The position numbers and the translations under genes were made by a program. A model generated the notes under the pieces. It was given only the letters and a program-made list of their open reading frames with translations. It was not told the origin of the DNA and searched no databases. Shown here one piece after another: positions 42,614 to 52,071 of a DNA stretch of 64,000 nt. Position 1 is the stretch's first letter. The number at the start of each line of letters is the position of its first letter. The DNA is from JAHEJJ01 sp965212205 (GTDB lineage: Bacteria; Bacteroidota; Bacteroidia; Flavobacteriales; Flavobacteriaceae), in the NCBI GenBank assembly GCA_965212205.1, contig CBDBUX010000001.1, forward strand, positions 124,001 through 188,000, given 5' to 3'.

Positions 42614-43114
42614 CTAGGAAGCTTTCGCCGGCTCACCAGATTTACTCGACCCTGAACTCACTGAAGATTTATATCCTTGAGTGGATCCGCTTGAAGAGGC
42701 TGCTGATGTACTGGAAGATGATGACGAAGCAGCAGTGCTACTGCTAAGACCGCCTTTGCCTTTCATGGTACAAGAAGCATTAAATGTAGCTCCGGGTTCT
42801 ACAGCCAGTTTATTGACAGATACATTGCCTTCGATCACAGCCGAAGCTTTAAGAGAAAGCAATTCGGAAACATTTAGTTCGCCATTGAAGCTCCCTTCGA
42901 TATCCGCGTTAACACATTGTACCTTTCCGTGTATATATCCATCCTTGCCAATGACCACCTTGCCGGAGGTTTTAACATTGCCATCTAATTTACCGTCTAT
43001 CCTGAAGTCTGCTTCAGAAATAATATCACCCTTAATTTTGGTGTTCTTTTCGATTCTGTTGGGCTGTCCGCCGAGTTCGCTCATAGTTCTAGGTTTTTTG
43101 TTATCCGAAAACAT
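42614..43114 (-). CDS. Bactofilin (polymer-forming cytoskeletal protein)
   Basis: A 166-residue bactofilin. The beta-helix core (about 20-118) has regular six- to seven-residue repeats such as TKIKGDIISEADFRIDGKLDG and KVVIGKDGYIHGKVQC. The C-terminal 45 residues are a low-complexity Ser/Gly/Ala tail. Bactofilins self-assemble without nucleotide and position envelope machinery. It lies 5 bases after sprE, so the two are likely made together. Confidence 0.88.
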   Translation of the reverse strand: MFSDNKKPRTMSELGGQPNRIEKNTKIKGDIISEADFRIDGKLDGNVKTSGKVVIGKDGYIHGKVQCVNADIEGSFNGELNVSELLSLKASAVIEGNVSVNKLAVEPGATFNASCTMKGKGGLSSSTAASSSSSSTSAASSSGSTQGYKSSVSSGSSKSGEPAKAS

Positions 43115-43119
43115 TCTGT

Positions 43120-45675
43120 TTATGGTTTTGGGGTTAATACCTGGTCCTTGTATTCCTCTAAGTTTTTATGGACCTGAATGATTTTATAGTTAGAGGATAA
43201 AATTACAAAATTCTCAAGATCAATTCGGTAGTCCTTGTTTACTTTTAACAGTTCTACATAGCCGAGGGCAAAATCTTTAGACCTAAAGCCATGCGCTACA
43301 ACAAATTCATCTTCTAAATTATAAATGTCTTTTGAGATCACATTTTTATATCCCAAATCGACAATAGACTCCTGCAGGCGCTTTTTCAGCTCTTCGGCTT
43401 TTTCGTCTTCTTGTCTTTTAAAAGGAAAAACCACCTTCCAATTTCCGGTACCAATGGCCCCGGTTTCCTGTGAAAATTCCTTGGGCTCTAATTTTGGGAG
43501 TTGCTCTTCGATCATTTGTTCTGCCTTTTTTCCTTCAGGATTGTTGGGGTAATTCAAGGCCACATAGTTCAAAGCTTCCTTAAATTGAGCGTAACCCTGT
43601 AACCTCCCAATGGCATTGGCTTTGAGCATCTCAAACTTGGGTACAATGGGTTCGCCGGTGAATTGGTTGATATTCTCTTCGGCCCTGGTGATGACGGTCA
43701 AAAATTGCTGGTCTTCAAATAATTTAAAGAGCTCCGCATACTTACGCTCCGGACTATTCTCTATGCCGGCGATCACTGCCTGCGGATTTAATAGTATTTC
43801 GGCGTAGCGCGACTCAGGATGATTTTGAATGATATTATCTTTCATCTGATCTGCTAAAGCGCTGTTGGACTCTTCATAAATTTTATAGAGGTTATATTTT
43901 GATGGTAGAATCAGTCGTTCTTCAGGGTCCGATTTTAGCACATCTTCCAGTTTCCCGGCAGCAAGAAGGTTTTCTTTGAATTTCTCCTTATAGATAAGCC
44001 CCAGTTGATAATTGGCAAAGTTCCTTTCCTTACCAAGACTATCAATGACGGCCGGGTCTGTCGGGATTTTTTCGAGATAGTAATCCAGTGAATATTTCTC
44101 CTCTTCAGATGCCGGGCCTTCATCATCCTCGCCTGTGGCAATAAGATCGTCTGAATCCTCTGCAGGCAGACTACGGTTTTTATTTGCCCAGCGCCAATCG
44201 TCTTCGAGTACACGGTCTCCCCATCGATTCCTGAAATCGTTCTTCCCATAGCCCAGGCTGGCAATATTATAAAAGTAGAATTTCCCTTTGTTCTGTTGAC
44301 CCCCTTTGGTTTCGGCAAAGGCCGCAAAACCGGCAGTAGTCCTTTTTTCTTCTGCCGCCGCCGCCTCTTCAGCCTTTTTCTTCAGGTTTGCGATATAAAG
44401 ATCAAAATAAGCAACTCGTTCGGGCTCGGTCATATTATACAGCATCATAATGCTATCTGCATGTTGAACGATGTCTTCGTATTTTATTACATCTTCAAGA
44501 TTGTCTAATTTCTTCTTAACTGTCCGAAACTTCTTGGTATTCTCATTGAGATTGGTCAGTACACTGTCATAATAAGCCCCGGCTGTTTTATACTCATTTT
44601 CATCGAAAAAATGTTCTCCGAGGTATTCGTAATTCAATGCATTTAACTGTCGAATATTGCGTGTGGCCCTCAGGGATTTATTGTAGTAGGCAAGGGCAAG
44701 ACTGTCTGATCCATTACTTTCATGAAAATATCCGATCTCATGAAAAATCTTATCCAGGAAAGGGCGATTCTCTCGGTTCTCCTCCAGATCGGTGAGATAC
44801 TCCAGAATATCTGCCATATTCTCCGGCGTCACTTTAGTGTTACGCACCTTTTGAAGATGCGCGTTTATCATATACACCCTGGGCGACTTACGATTTAGTT
44901 CGATGATCTTATCGAATACAAAATTGGCACTGTCACGGTATCCTAATTGATTATATAACTGCCCTATTATAAAATAGTAACGCCCTTTTTCAGCGTTATT
45001 TTTTGTATAGGCGGAGGCCACTTTGAGATGCTGCAACGCTGTTTCAGGTTCCTTTATATTGATATTAGCCTGTGCCATCATTGCATGAGCATCTGCATAA
45101 TCCTGTGCCTTTAATTGCTCGTAGCGCAACAGGTTTTTCAGGTTTTTGATGGCCAGCTCTTCGTTCTGCAATCGTATGTTGGTCTTCTCCCTCCAAATAG
45201 ATGCTTCATCGAGTTTATCGCTCTTCGGATACTTTCTAAGGATATAATTGAAAGCTTCAATAGCAGGAATATATCGCTCATCGAAATAGCGGGCCTTGCC
45301 GAGTAAAAGAAAAGCTTCATCTGTTTGAGGATTCCTCTCTTCACCCTTGATCTCCATCCCATGTTTCTGGATAGCCTTTGTAGCCTTTTCTTCGGCGATA
45401 ACAAAATTTGGATTATTGTCTTCGGAATCCAGTCTCACTTCGCCGGATACTTCCAGACGCTCTACCGGCAAAATTTCCCAATAATTGTCCTGATATGTCG
45501 CATTGAGTTGTTCCCTCCCCTCTTCAAAGGCGATATTGCCGTTGTATAGCACATTATACTTGGTCGTAAGCGCGTGCCAGTTACGGTTAACAAAGGCGTC
45601 TTTCTTGGTTGAACATGCGAATAAGAGTGTGCCCCCAAGAACACCAATTGCGATTCGTTTGATTTGAAGCTTCAA
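43120..45675 (-). CDS. sprE: T9SS/gliding lipoprotein SprE (PorW), TPR-repeat
   Basis: An 851-residue lipoprotein. The lipobox is GGTLLFACS (cysteine about 21), then VNRNWHALTTKYNVLYNGNIAFEEG, which is typical of SprE/PorW. TPR-like helix pairs fill the middle (about 100-620), with the Ala/Glu-rich EEAAAAEEKRT stretch, and a C-terminal domain repeats the YVELLKVNKDYR form. In Flavobacterium johnsoniae SprE is needed for type IX secretion and gliding. Confidence 0.88.
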   Translation of the reverse strand: MKLQIKRIAIGVLGGTLLFACSTKKDAFVNRNWHALTTKYNVLYNGNIAFEEGREQLNATYQDNYWEILPVERLEVSGEVRLDSEDNNPNFVIAEEKATKAIQKHGMEIKGEERNPQTDEAFLLLGKARYFDERYIPAIEAFNYILRKYPKSDKLDEASIWREKTNIRLQNEELAIKNLKNLLRYEQLKAQDYADAHAMMAQANINIKEPETALQHLKVASAYTKNNAEKGRYYFIIGQLYNQLGYRDSANFVFDKIIELNRKSPRVYMINAHLQKVRNTKVTPENMADILEYLTDLEENRENRPFLDKIFHEIGYFHESNGSDSLALAYYNKSLRATRNIRQLNALNYEYLGEHFFDENEYKTAGAYYDSVLTNLNENTKKFRTVKKKLDNLEDVIKYEDIVQHADSIMMLYNMTEPERVAYFDLYIANLKKKAEEAAAAEEKRTTAGFAAFAETKGGQQNKGKFYFYNIASLGYGKNDFRNRWGDRVLEDDWRWANKNRSLPAEDSDDLIATGEDDEGPASEEEKYSLDYYLEKIPTDPAVIDSLGKERNFANYQLGLIYKEKFKENLLAAGKLEDVLKSDPEERLILPSKYNLYKIYEESNSALADQMKDNIIQNHPESRYAEILLNPQAVIAGIENSPERKYAELFKLFEDQQFLTVITRAEENINQFTGEPIVPKFEMLKANAIGRLQGYAQFKEALNYVALNYPNNPEGKKAEQMIEEQLPKLEPKEFSQETGAIGTGNWKVVFPFKRQEDEKAEELKKRLQESIVDLGYKNVISKDIYNLEDEFVVAHGFRSKDFALGYVELLKVNKDYRIDLENFVILSSNYKIIQVHKNLEEYKDQVLTPKP

Positions 45676-45821
45676 AATATCGGTATTCTTATCTAATCAA
45701 AACTAAAAAAGAAAGCGTTTAGTATGCCGCTACACCGCAAATTTGCTGTAAATATTCCCGTTCACAAAAAATTGTTTGTATGTGGAAGACGAAATAAAGG
45801 TCTCGGGTAATAATTATTACT

Positions 45822-46517
45822 CTAGCCCGCAAAAAATATTTCCAGTTCTTTCAGGGTTTCTTTCGAGGTCTTTATGTCGCGTACCATTTCTCCTTTTTCT
45901 AAAACAACAATGCGTTCGCACACCTCTGTAACATGGATCAGGTCGTGGCTCGATATAATGACGGTACGCTCCCTGTCTTCGGCAAGGTCGCGGATTATAG
46001 TTTTCAGCCTGATCTGGGTGGTGGGATCGAGATTTGCAAAAGGCTCATCAAGGATAATTACTTCGGGCTCCCCGATAAAAGCCGCCACAATACCCACCTT
46101 CTTTTGGTTTCCCTTCGAAAGGTCTCTCAGATACTTTTTTTGCCCGAGTACTTCCTGGTTAAAAAAAGCACCAAATCTGAGAAGGAGTGCATCAACATCG
46201 GCCTTATTCAGACCTCTGAGCTCCCCGACAAAATAGAAATATTCTTCCGGAGTAAGATATCCAATCAAAAAGGACTCGTCGATAAAGGCAGAGGTAATCG
46301 GTTTCCAGGCTTCGCTCTTATTGACCTGGATCCCGTTATTGAAAATCAGGCCACTACTGGGTTGGATCAGGTCGAGAATAAGACTGAAAAAAGTGGTTTT
46401 CCCAGCGCCATTGTTGCCTACTAATCCAAAACTCTCCCCCTTTGGTATTTCCAGGCTTTCGATGTTCAATACGGTCTTGTCTCCATATCGCTTACTTAAA
46501 CTCTTCGCTTGTATCAT
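45822..46517 (-). CDS. ABC transporter ATP-binding protein
   Basis: A 231-residue ABC ATPase. Walker A is GNNGAGKTT (34-42), the signature is LSKGNQKKVGIVAAF and Walker B is VIILDEPFANLDP. It is the NatA/CcmA-like type that drives export with a separate membrane protein, here the DUF5687 gene 21 bases upstream. Confidence 0.93.
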   Translation of the reverse strand: MIQAKSLSKRYGDKTVLNIESLEIPKGESFGLVGNNGAGKTTFFSLILDLIQPSSGLIFNNGIQVNKSEAWKPITSAFIDESFLIGYLTPEEYFYFVGELRGLNKADVDALLLRFGAFFNQEVLGQKKYLRDLSKGNQKKVGIVAAFIGEPEVIILDEPFANLDPTTQIRLKTIIRDLAEDRERTVIISSHDLIHVTEVCERIVVLEKGEMVRDIKTSKETLKELEIFFAG

Positions 46518-46538
46518 TCCCAGTGGTAGTTATATTAT

Positions 46539-48011
46539 TCAGTTATTTTGCTGATACGCCTTTAGCGTTTTATACTTCTCTTTCTTGTATACCGATTCTA
46601 TTTTCCTGAAAACGGCATTTTTAAAGGCAAATCCCAGGAGCCCGGCAATGGTAACCAATGCATATCCTGCGACAGGACCAATCCAGAAATGACCCAGGCC
46701 GTAGATCAGCATAGGTAACAGGATTTTGGGAAGGATCAATAAGAGTGTTTTAATATTAAATGCCTGCTTATCGCCCAATACGTTTTTGTTTGAGCTCAGG
46801 TCTATAGGTGTTTTTATATAGGCCCCTCCCCATAGCACCAAATGAGAATTAACCCCCATATTGTAGATAGCCCCTACCAGTACCGCCATGTATGCCTCCC
46901 ATCCGAAGTAGAGATAAAACAACGATAAAACCGCACTCAGCGCGGTAGCAAAAATGACCAGGTACCATTTAGAAAGGATATATTCCCGATATCTTATATT
47001 CTGACTCATGATCAGTGGATAATAGGCACTGTCCCAACTGGGTACAAACTGCCCGAAACTGAAGAGAAAACCCCCGGAAACAAAAATTCCGGCAAATATA
47101 TTCCAGGCCGGATGCTCATATGATTCGATGGCTTCCGGAAAAAATATCAGGCCGTAAAACAAAAAAAGTCCGCTCATGATTACCGTAGTACGCGATCTTT
47201 TGTTTCGTTTAATGAGCTTGATATCGTTTTTAAGGAAGCTGCCCAAATTTCCCAGGCGGTTAAGCCATTCGAAGTCTTCTGTTCTGGCTACTTCCCGTTT
47301 TATCTGCAGACCGCCATCGAGGTACATCCTTTTCTTGAAATAGCGGGCCGCACTCCAGATAAGGAATGCCAATACCAACCACGCCGCGATAGCCGACAGC
47401 GGAAGGGTATAGAACATATTAAAAACCTCTGCCGAATACAGCGTGATATCGAACCAGCCGTAATACTGCGACAGGCCGAAAATTGCAAGGAGCCCTAAAA
47501 GTGAATAGAAAAGCTGGTCTTTGTTATTAGCTAATATGTTGATGAAATTATTGGAATAGAATAAAGCCATAAGCGCCAGGTGCCACCCGATCAGGCCATA
47601 GAAAGAATAGCCTTCTTTCCATAGCACAATGGTAAAGGGAAGAAAAAAGAAGGCATGTGCCCAATTGAAGAAAGAAGTGACTGTTTTGGCCAGAGAGAAG
47701 CTTACAATTTGGTTTTTCCTAAAGGGTAAATACAACATCGGTCTGATATTCATTACCGGCATTCGCTGCAGCATATATCGGATGTATAAGTCGCCCGCCA
47801 GATAATAGATCATATAACGGTTCACCCATTGGAGTGGATCGCTGATACCCGCATCTCTGATAAAATAAAATGAACCTACTCCGAGTGCCAGAAAAACCGC
47901 AACAAAATAAAGCGCGCCAAAGATCATCAAGATCCTGAACGCAAGATTGGTCTTATATGACGCTGCCCTGAAGAAGGATTTCCATTGAAGCCTGATAAAA
48001 TGTTTGAACAT
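46539..48011 (-). CDS. DUF5687 family ABC-2-type membrane protein
   Basis: A 490-residue protein with about 10-11 membrane segments. The N-terminal MFKHFIRLQWKSFFRAASYKTNLAFRI and QIKREVARTEDFEWLNRLGNLGSFLKNDIKLIKRNKRSRTT match DUF5687, the membrane half of a two-gene exporter. The ATPase follows at once. The substrate is unknown. The frame extends 12 codons further upstream to 48047, but this start is the more usual one. Confidence 0.82.
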   Translation of the reverse strand: MFKHFIRLQWKSFFRAASYKTNLAFRILMIFGALYFVAVFLALGVGSFYFIRDAGISDPLQWVNRYMIYYLAGDLYIRYMLQRMPVMNIRPMLYLPFRKNQIVSFSLAKTVTSFFNWAHAFFFLPFTIVLWKEGYSFYGLIGWHLALMALFYSNNFINILANNKDQLFYSLLGLLAIFGLSQYYGWFDITLYSAEVFNMFYTLPLSAIAAWLVLAFLIWSAARYFKKRMYLDGGLQIKREVARTEDFEWLNRLGNLGSFLKNDIKLIKRNKRSRTTVIMSGLFLFYGLIFFPEAIESYEHPAWNIFAGIFVSGGFLFSFGQFVPSWDSAYYPLIMSQNIRYREYILSKWYLVIFATALSAVLSLFYLYFGWEAYMAVLVGAIYNMGVNSHLVLWGGAYIKTPIDLSSNKNVLGDKQAFNIKTLLLILPKILLPMLIYGLGHFWIGPVAGYALVTIAGLLGFAFKNAVFRKIESVYKKEKYKTLKAYQQNN

Positions 48012-48114
48012 CTGCTGAGAATTCCCTTCTAAGTTAGTATTGGGCAATCTGTAAATGTTACAAAACTTGGTTAAAATTTAGTTAGCAAGTGTATTCTAAA
48101 GAGCCTGTATTTTT

Positions 48115-48122
48115 TAGATTTG
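48115..48122 (+). promoter_or_regulatory. Putative -7 box of the ferredoxin reductase gene
   Basis: TAGATTTG matches TAnnTTTG and ends 17 bases before the ATG at 48140. It drives the gene away from the DUF5687 operon. Confidence 0.4.
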
Positions 48123-48139
48123 CACAAATTTTCCGAACC

Positions 48140-49189
48140 ATGATTGAGTTTCATCCTTTGAAAGTGTCAAAACTCGACCGCTTAACCCCCAATTCGGTGG
48201 CGATCACATTTGAAGTTCCCCAGCAACTGAAACCAGTATTTGCGTTTAAGGCCGGCCAGTACATCACCATCAAACATGTATTTGAGGGTAAGGAGGTAAG
48301 GCGCGCCTATTCGGTATCCTCGAGTCCGGGGAGTGATAATCTTACCATCGGGATAAAAAAGGTCCCGGATGGCTTGTTTTCAGTCTATGCTAATACCGAG
48401 GTTAAAGTAGGCCATGTTATGGAGGTAATGCCGCCAGAGGGTAGATTTGTTTATGAGCCAGGTTCGAAAGCTGATCACATTATTGCGTATGCTGCCGGTA
48501 GTGGCATTACTCCGATTATGAGCATTGTTAAATCTGCTCTGGAATCTCATCCTGAGAACACGGTCGTTCTTTTGTATGGAAATCAAAACAAAGAAGAAAC
48601 CATGTTCTTAAGCGAAATTGAACAATGGTCAAGAGAATATACCGATAGGTTTTTTGTTCAATGGATTTATAGCAGGGCCCGGTATGATGATTCGCTTTTC
48701 GGCAGAATTGAAGCATCGACAGTTAATTTTATCACTCGCAATAAGTTTAAAAACCGCAGCTTTGATGCACATTACATCTGTGGACCGGAATCGATGATCA
48801 AAATCGTAAACGATTGCCTTATCGAAAAGGATGTGCCGTCGGATTGTATATTCACCGAACTTTTCAGCAGTTCTGAAACGCCAGTTGAGACCAAAGAGAC
48901 TGGAGATGGTTCTACAGAAATCAGTGTTACCCTAGACGATGAGGTATTTACCTTCAATATGGAAAAGAGGGAACTGGTACTCGATGCTGTTCTAGACCAG
49001 GACATCGACGCTCCTTATTCTTGTCAGGGTGGTGTTTGCAGTACCTGTATTGCTAAAATTACGGAGGGAATGGCTACCATGGAACAAAACCAGATCCTGA
49101 CCGATGCTGAGGTAGAAGACGGGCTTATCTTAACTTGCCAGGCCCACCCGACCACCAATGTGCTAAAAATTGACTACGACGATGTCTGA
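48140..49189 (+). CDS. Flavodoxin/ferredoxin-NADP reductase with a C-terminal [2Fe-2S] domain (PaaE-like)
   Basis: A 349-residue electron carrier. An FAD-binding domain (RRAYSVSS, 54-61), an NAD(P)-binding domain (YAAGSGITPIMSIVKSAL, about 115-132) and a plant-type ferredoxin domain with C295, C300, C303 and C333 (YSCQGGVCSTC and LTCQAHP) follow in order. Named PaaE by family, but no phenylacetate genes are near. It could supply electrons to the radical SAM enzyme downstream, though it has its own promoter and lies 426 bases from the next gene. Confidence 0.88.
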   Translation: MIEFHPLKVSKLDRLTPNSVAITFEVPQQLKPVFAFKAGQYITIKHVFEGKEVRRAYSVSSSPGSDNLTIGIKKVPDGLFSVYANTEVKVGHVMEVMPPEGRFVYEPGSKADHIIAYAAGSGITPIMSIVKSALESHPENTVVLLYGNQNKEETMFLSEIEQWSREYTDRFFVQWIYSRARYDDSLFGRIEASTVNFITRNKFKNRSFDAHYICGPESMIKIVNDCLIEKDVPSDCIFTELFSSSETPVETKETGDGSTEISVTLDDEVFTFNMEKRELVLDAVLDQDIDAPYSCQGGVCSTCIAKITEGMATMEQNQILTDAEVEDGLILTCQAHPTTNVLKIDYDDV

Positions 49190-49324
49190 TATGTACTTCC
49201 TGAACTAGGATACGATGGACTGCTTTTATGGTCGTTAGCATTGATCTTGGTAACGCCATATCTTCTTTTAGAACCGGGGGCACTAAAAATGTACCCGGGT
49301 GCGCTGATTATTGGAGAGTTTTAG
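49190..49324 (+). pseudogene. Open in-frame stretch after the reductase stop, possible gene remnant
   Basis: Directly after the TGA at 49187-49189 the same frame stays open for 44 codons to TAG 49322, with a hydrophobic, well-formed text (GLLLWSLALILVTPYLLLEPG). The reductase itself ends at the usual place, so this is not a needed extension. It could be a decayed membrane gene, or chance. No start codon in this frame except TTG or CTG. Confidence 0.2.
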
Positions 49325-49366
49325 CCTTTCTTAGAAGCTTTTTGTACAAATCATAATTCTTTTTCC

Positions 49367-49382
49367 CCGACCAATCGGTCGG
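49367..49382. promoter_or_regulatory. Inverted repeat CCGACC-N4-GGTCGG, putative TetR-type operator 1
   Basis: A perfect 6-bp inverted repeat about 230 bases before the TIGR04282 gene. Its twin lies at 51934-51951 before the TetR gene. Half sites TGGTCGGT (49425-49432) and CCGACCA (49569-49575), and CTGGTCTGTT (49500-49509), also lie in this gap. The rest of the 426-base gap shows no supported gene. Confidence 0.6.
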
Positions 49383-49615
49383 CCTGAACCATAAATCCAG
49401 TTTTAAACCAAGATCTTGAGGTCCTGGTCGGTAAAATCAGATGGCTTATCGCAAAAAACTCAGTTCGGGAAATGCTAATTAAGACTACAGACAAACCTCC
49501 TGGTCTGTTCGGACAATTTGTCTTGTTTATTAACTTTTGTCACTTTTTGTAATGAAAAAAAAGCCATCCCGACCAATAAACCAGGCCCTATTTATTGTAT
49601 GTTTACGGGTTAGAT

Positions 49616-50323
49616 ATGAAAATGAATTCGGAAGGTTATTCCAACACCGCTATCCTTATTTTCGCCAATTCTCCAGAGGAGGAATCCAGGCGTAAATCTC
49701 TTGTGAGCGGCACTGAATTATTCAGGGATATTTTGTCCAGAACATCGACTGTGGTAAAAAAATCTGGCCTCCCTTATTTTCATATCGATGAGCATCAACA
49801 AAGAGGGGCTGATTTCGGAAATCGTTTTTTGAATGCGATGGAAGATGTTTTTGAAAAAGGATACGAATACGTAATTGCCATCGGTGCCGATACTCCAAAA
49901 ATCTCATCTCGTCAAATATTAGCTGCGGCCGATAAATTACACCAAGAGCAGATCGTTATTGGCCCAAGTAACGATGGTGGTTTTTATCTGATCGGACTTC
50001 ACAAATCTCAGTTTCATAGACAGGAAATGATTCAATTGCCCTGGCAAAAATCGGATCTAAGGGCCCATCTGGTCAATAATTTAATCTCTAAAGGCCTGAA
50101 GATCTATACTTTAAGGGTGTTGTCTGACATCGACAAGGCAGCAGACCTTTATAAGATGGCATTAGGATATAAAAATATACCATATAGTATTTTTAAATAT
50201 CTGGCTTTGTTTGCCAGACGTGAGTATATAACAGAGAACACCATAGATAAACACTTCGAATCAACTTTCCTTCAGTCCCATTATAATAAGGGATCTCCTG
50301 TAAACGGGCTTTTTAGCATTTAG
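49616..50323 (+). CDS. TIGR04282 family glycosyltransferase (arsenosugar-type locus)
   Basis: A 235-residue nucleotide-sugar transferase-like protein of the DUF2064/TIGR04282 family. The typical motifs are IGADTPKIS (about 87-95) and GPSNDGGFYLIGL (about 119-131). In other bacteria this family sits next to the radical SAM protein ArsS and is thought to add a sugar in arsenosugar formation. The start at ATG 49616 was chosen over the frame's first ATG (49595), which has no motif value. The C-terminal 60 residues are less conserved in form. Confidence 0.78.
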   Translation: MKMNSEGYSNTAILIFANSPEEESRRKSLVSGTELFRDILSRTSTVVKKSGLPYFHIDEHQQRGADFGNRFLNAMEDVFEKGYEYVIAIGADTPKISSRQILAAADKLHQEQIVIGPSNDGGFYLIGLHKSQFHRQEMIQLPWQKSDLRAHLVNNLISKGLKIYTLRVLSDIDKAADLYKMALGYKNIPYSIFKYLALFARREYITENTIDKHFESTFLQSHYNKGSPVNGLFSI

Positions 50324-50423
50324 CGAAACCATTTTATCCAAAAAAAGAGATTTACACCGTTCTTGTCGCTTTTAGCTGACATCAGAATTCAAAAATTACA
50401 TCTAACTCACAATAAGAATAATC

Positions 50424-50759
50424 ATGGCAAATACATATTATGATCCGGCCGATCTTAGAAAATTTGGCAATATCACGGAATGGAGCGAAGAGCTCGGCAC
50501 AAAGTTTTTCGACTACTACGGTAAAGTTTTCGAAGAAGGTGCGCTCTCGGCCAGGGAGAAGTCTCTCATCGCCCTTGCGGTATCTCATGTGGTGAAATGC
50601 CCTTATTGCATTGATGCCTATACCAAAGATGGTTTACAGAAGGGTATTACCAAGGAGGAAATGATGGAGGCAGTACATGCTGCTGCGGCCATTGAAAGTG
50701 GCGCCAGTTTGGTTCACGGCGTACAAATGATGAATAAGTACAATAAATTAAGTATGTAA
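50424..50759 (+). CDS. Carboxymuconolactone decarboxylase-like protein of the arsenosugar locus
   Basis: A 111-residue AhpD-like protein. The redox pair is C59-x-x-C62 (VKCPYCIDAYTKDG) after the helix EKSLIALAVSHVV. Homologues next to arsS are labelled arsenosugar biosynthesis-associated peroxidase-like. It could reduce or transfer an arsenic or sulfur group; the reaction is unknown. It lies 100 bases after the transferase and 52 before arsS, likely one operon. Confidence 0.8.
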   Translation: MANTYYDPADLRKFGNITEWSEELGTKFFDYYGKVFEEGALSAREKSLIALAVSHVVKCPYCIDAYTKDGLQKGITKEEMMEAVHAAAAIESGASLVHGVQMMNKYNKLSM

Positions 50760-50811
50760 GTGGGGCATATTATCCGCTTATTATGAATACCGAATGAATA
50801 ATTAAAAGAAT

Positions 50812-51867
50812 ATGGCAACAAAGTCGCTCAAAGCAAGGCATAAAGCGCTTGCCAATACTTCCAAACAACTGGAAATCCTCGAATCCGGGATTTTTGAAGA
50901 TGGGGAACTCCCCTATTTCAGGGATAAGATCGCCAATATGGGCCATTACCCCTTAAGACCCAAAAGACTCGAAATACTGCAGATCAACGTGGGATATATG
51001 TGTAATCAGGTATGTGAACACTGCCATGTAGACGCTGGGCCAGACCGGAAGGAGATCATGACCCGCGAGACTATGGAACTCTGCCTGGATGTAATCAGGA
51101 ATACAGGGGCCCATACACTCGACCTTACGGGGGGTGCCCCTGAAATGAACCCGAATTTTCGCTGGTTTGTAGAAGAGGCAGCCAAGGTGGGAATTAAAGA
51201 CTTTATCGTTCGATCGAACCTTACGATCATCAGGGCTAATAAAAAATACCACGATCTGCCAGAATTTTTTAAAAAACACAATGTTCATGTGGTTTCTTCA
51301 ATGCCCCACTATACTCGTGGCAAAACCGACAAACAAAGGGGAGAGGGCGTTTTTGATAAATCGATAGAAGCGCTGCAGGCACTAAATAGTGTTGGCTATG
51401 GCGTGGAAGACAGTTCATTAAGGCTCGATCTGGTATATAACCCTTCCGGGGCCTTCCTTCCTGCAGACCAGGAAGCGATGGAACGAGATTTTAAAAAAGC
51501 ACTAATGGAAGATTTTGGTATTTCATTTCACAACCTGTTTGCCATTACCAACTTGCCCATTTCCCGTTTTCTGGATTACCTCATCGCTTCGGAAAACTAT
51601 GAAGACTATATGTATGCCCTGGTGGAAGCCTTTAATCCTGCAGCAGTGGAAAACGTGATGTGTACCAATACCATTTCTATAAGCTGGGATGGCTGGTTAT
51701 ACGATTGCGATTTTAATCAAATGCTCGATCTAAAGGTAGCAAGCCGGGTAAAACACCTCAGGGATTATAATGAAGATATATTGGCCGACAGGAATATTAT
51801 TATCTCACAACATTGTTACGGTTGTACTGCCGGGGCAGGGAGCAGTTGCCAGGGATCTGTGGCTTAA
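50812..51867 (+). CDS. arsS: Radical SAM protein ArsS
   Basis: A 351-residue radical SAM enzyme. The [4Fe-4S] motif is C64-x-x-x-C68-x-x-C71 (MCNQVCEHCHVD), followed by LDLTGGAPEMNP. The C-terminal cysteine-rich region has MCTNTIS, DCDFNQML and HCYGCTAGAGSSC (C335, C338, C346), the mark of the former 'radical SAM/Cys-rich' family TIGR04167. ArsS is proposed to make the dimethylated 5-deoxyadenosyl arsenic intermediate of arsenosugars with ArsM. ArsM is not in this window. Confidence 0.88.
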   Translation: MATKSLKARHKALANTSKQLEILESGIFEDGELPYFRDKIANMGHYPLRPKRLEILQINVGYMCNQVCEHCHVDAGPDRKEIMTRETMELCLDVIRNTGAHTLDLTGGAPEMNPNFRWFVEEAAKVGIKDFIVRSNLTIIRANKKYHDLPEFFKKHNVHVVSSMPHYTRGKTDKQRGEGVFDKSIEALQALNSVGYGVEDSSLRLDLVYNPSGAFLPADQEAMERDFKKALMEDFGISFHNLFAITNLPISRFLDYLIASENYEDYMYALVEAFNPAAVENVMCTNTISISWDGWLYDCDFNQMLDLKVASRVKHLRDYNEDILADRNIIISQHCYGCTAGAGSSCQGSVA

Positions 51868-51933
51868 ATCGTTTAAAATTACCTCTCCCAAGCACATATT
51901 TTCATAGCATTTTGCAGTTCATCGATATTTTTT

Positions 51934-51951
51934 ACCGACCAAGTGGTCGGT
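51934..51951. promoter_or_regulatory. Inverted repeat ACCGACCA-AG-TGGTCGGT, putative TetR-type operator 2
   Basis: A perfect 8-bp inverted repeat with a 2-base centre, in the gap between arsS and the TetR gene, sharing CCGACC-N4-GGTCGG with the site at 49367-49382. The 18-base length is typical of TetR-family operators. Confidence 0.65.
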
Positions 51952-52071
51952 GAGGTTATGCCTTTTCATAGCTATTGGTCGATGAAATGACCTCTTGTCG
52001 ATTTTATATTGACGTACGTCCTCGTATCTCCAAAAAAAATGCAATTCGCGGGTTCTTAATTATAGACGAAC

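Noticed and set aside
42660..42760. The Ser/Gly repeat at the bactofilin C-terminus as a tandem DNA repeat
   Set aside because: It is a low-complexity protein tail with varied codons, common in bactofilins; no true DNA unit repeats.
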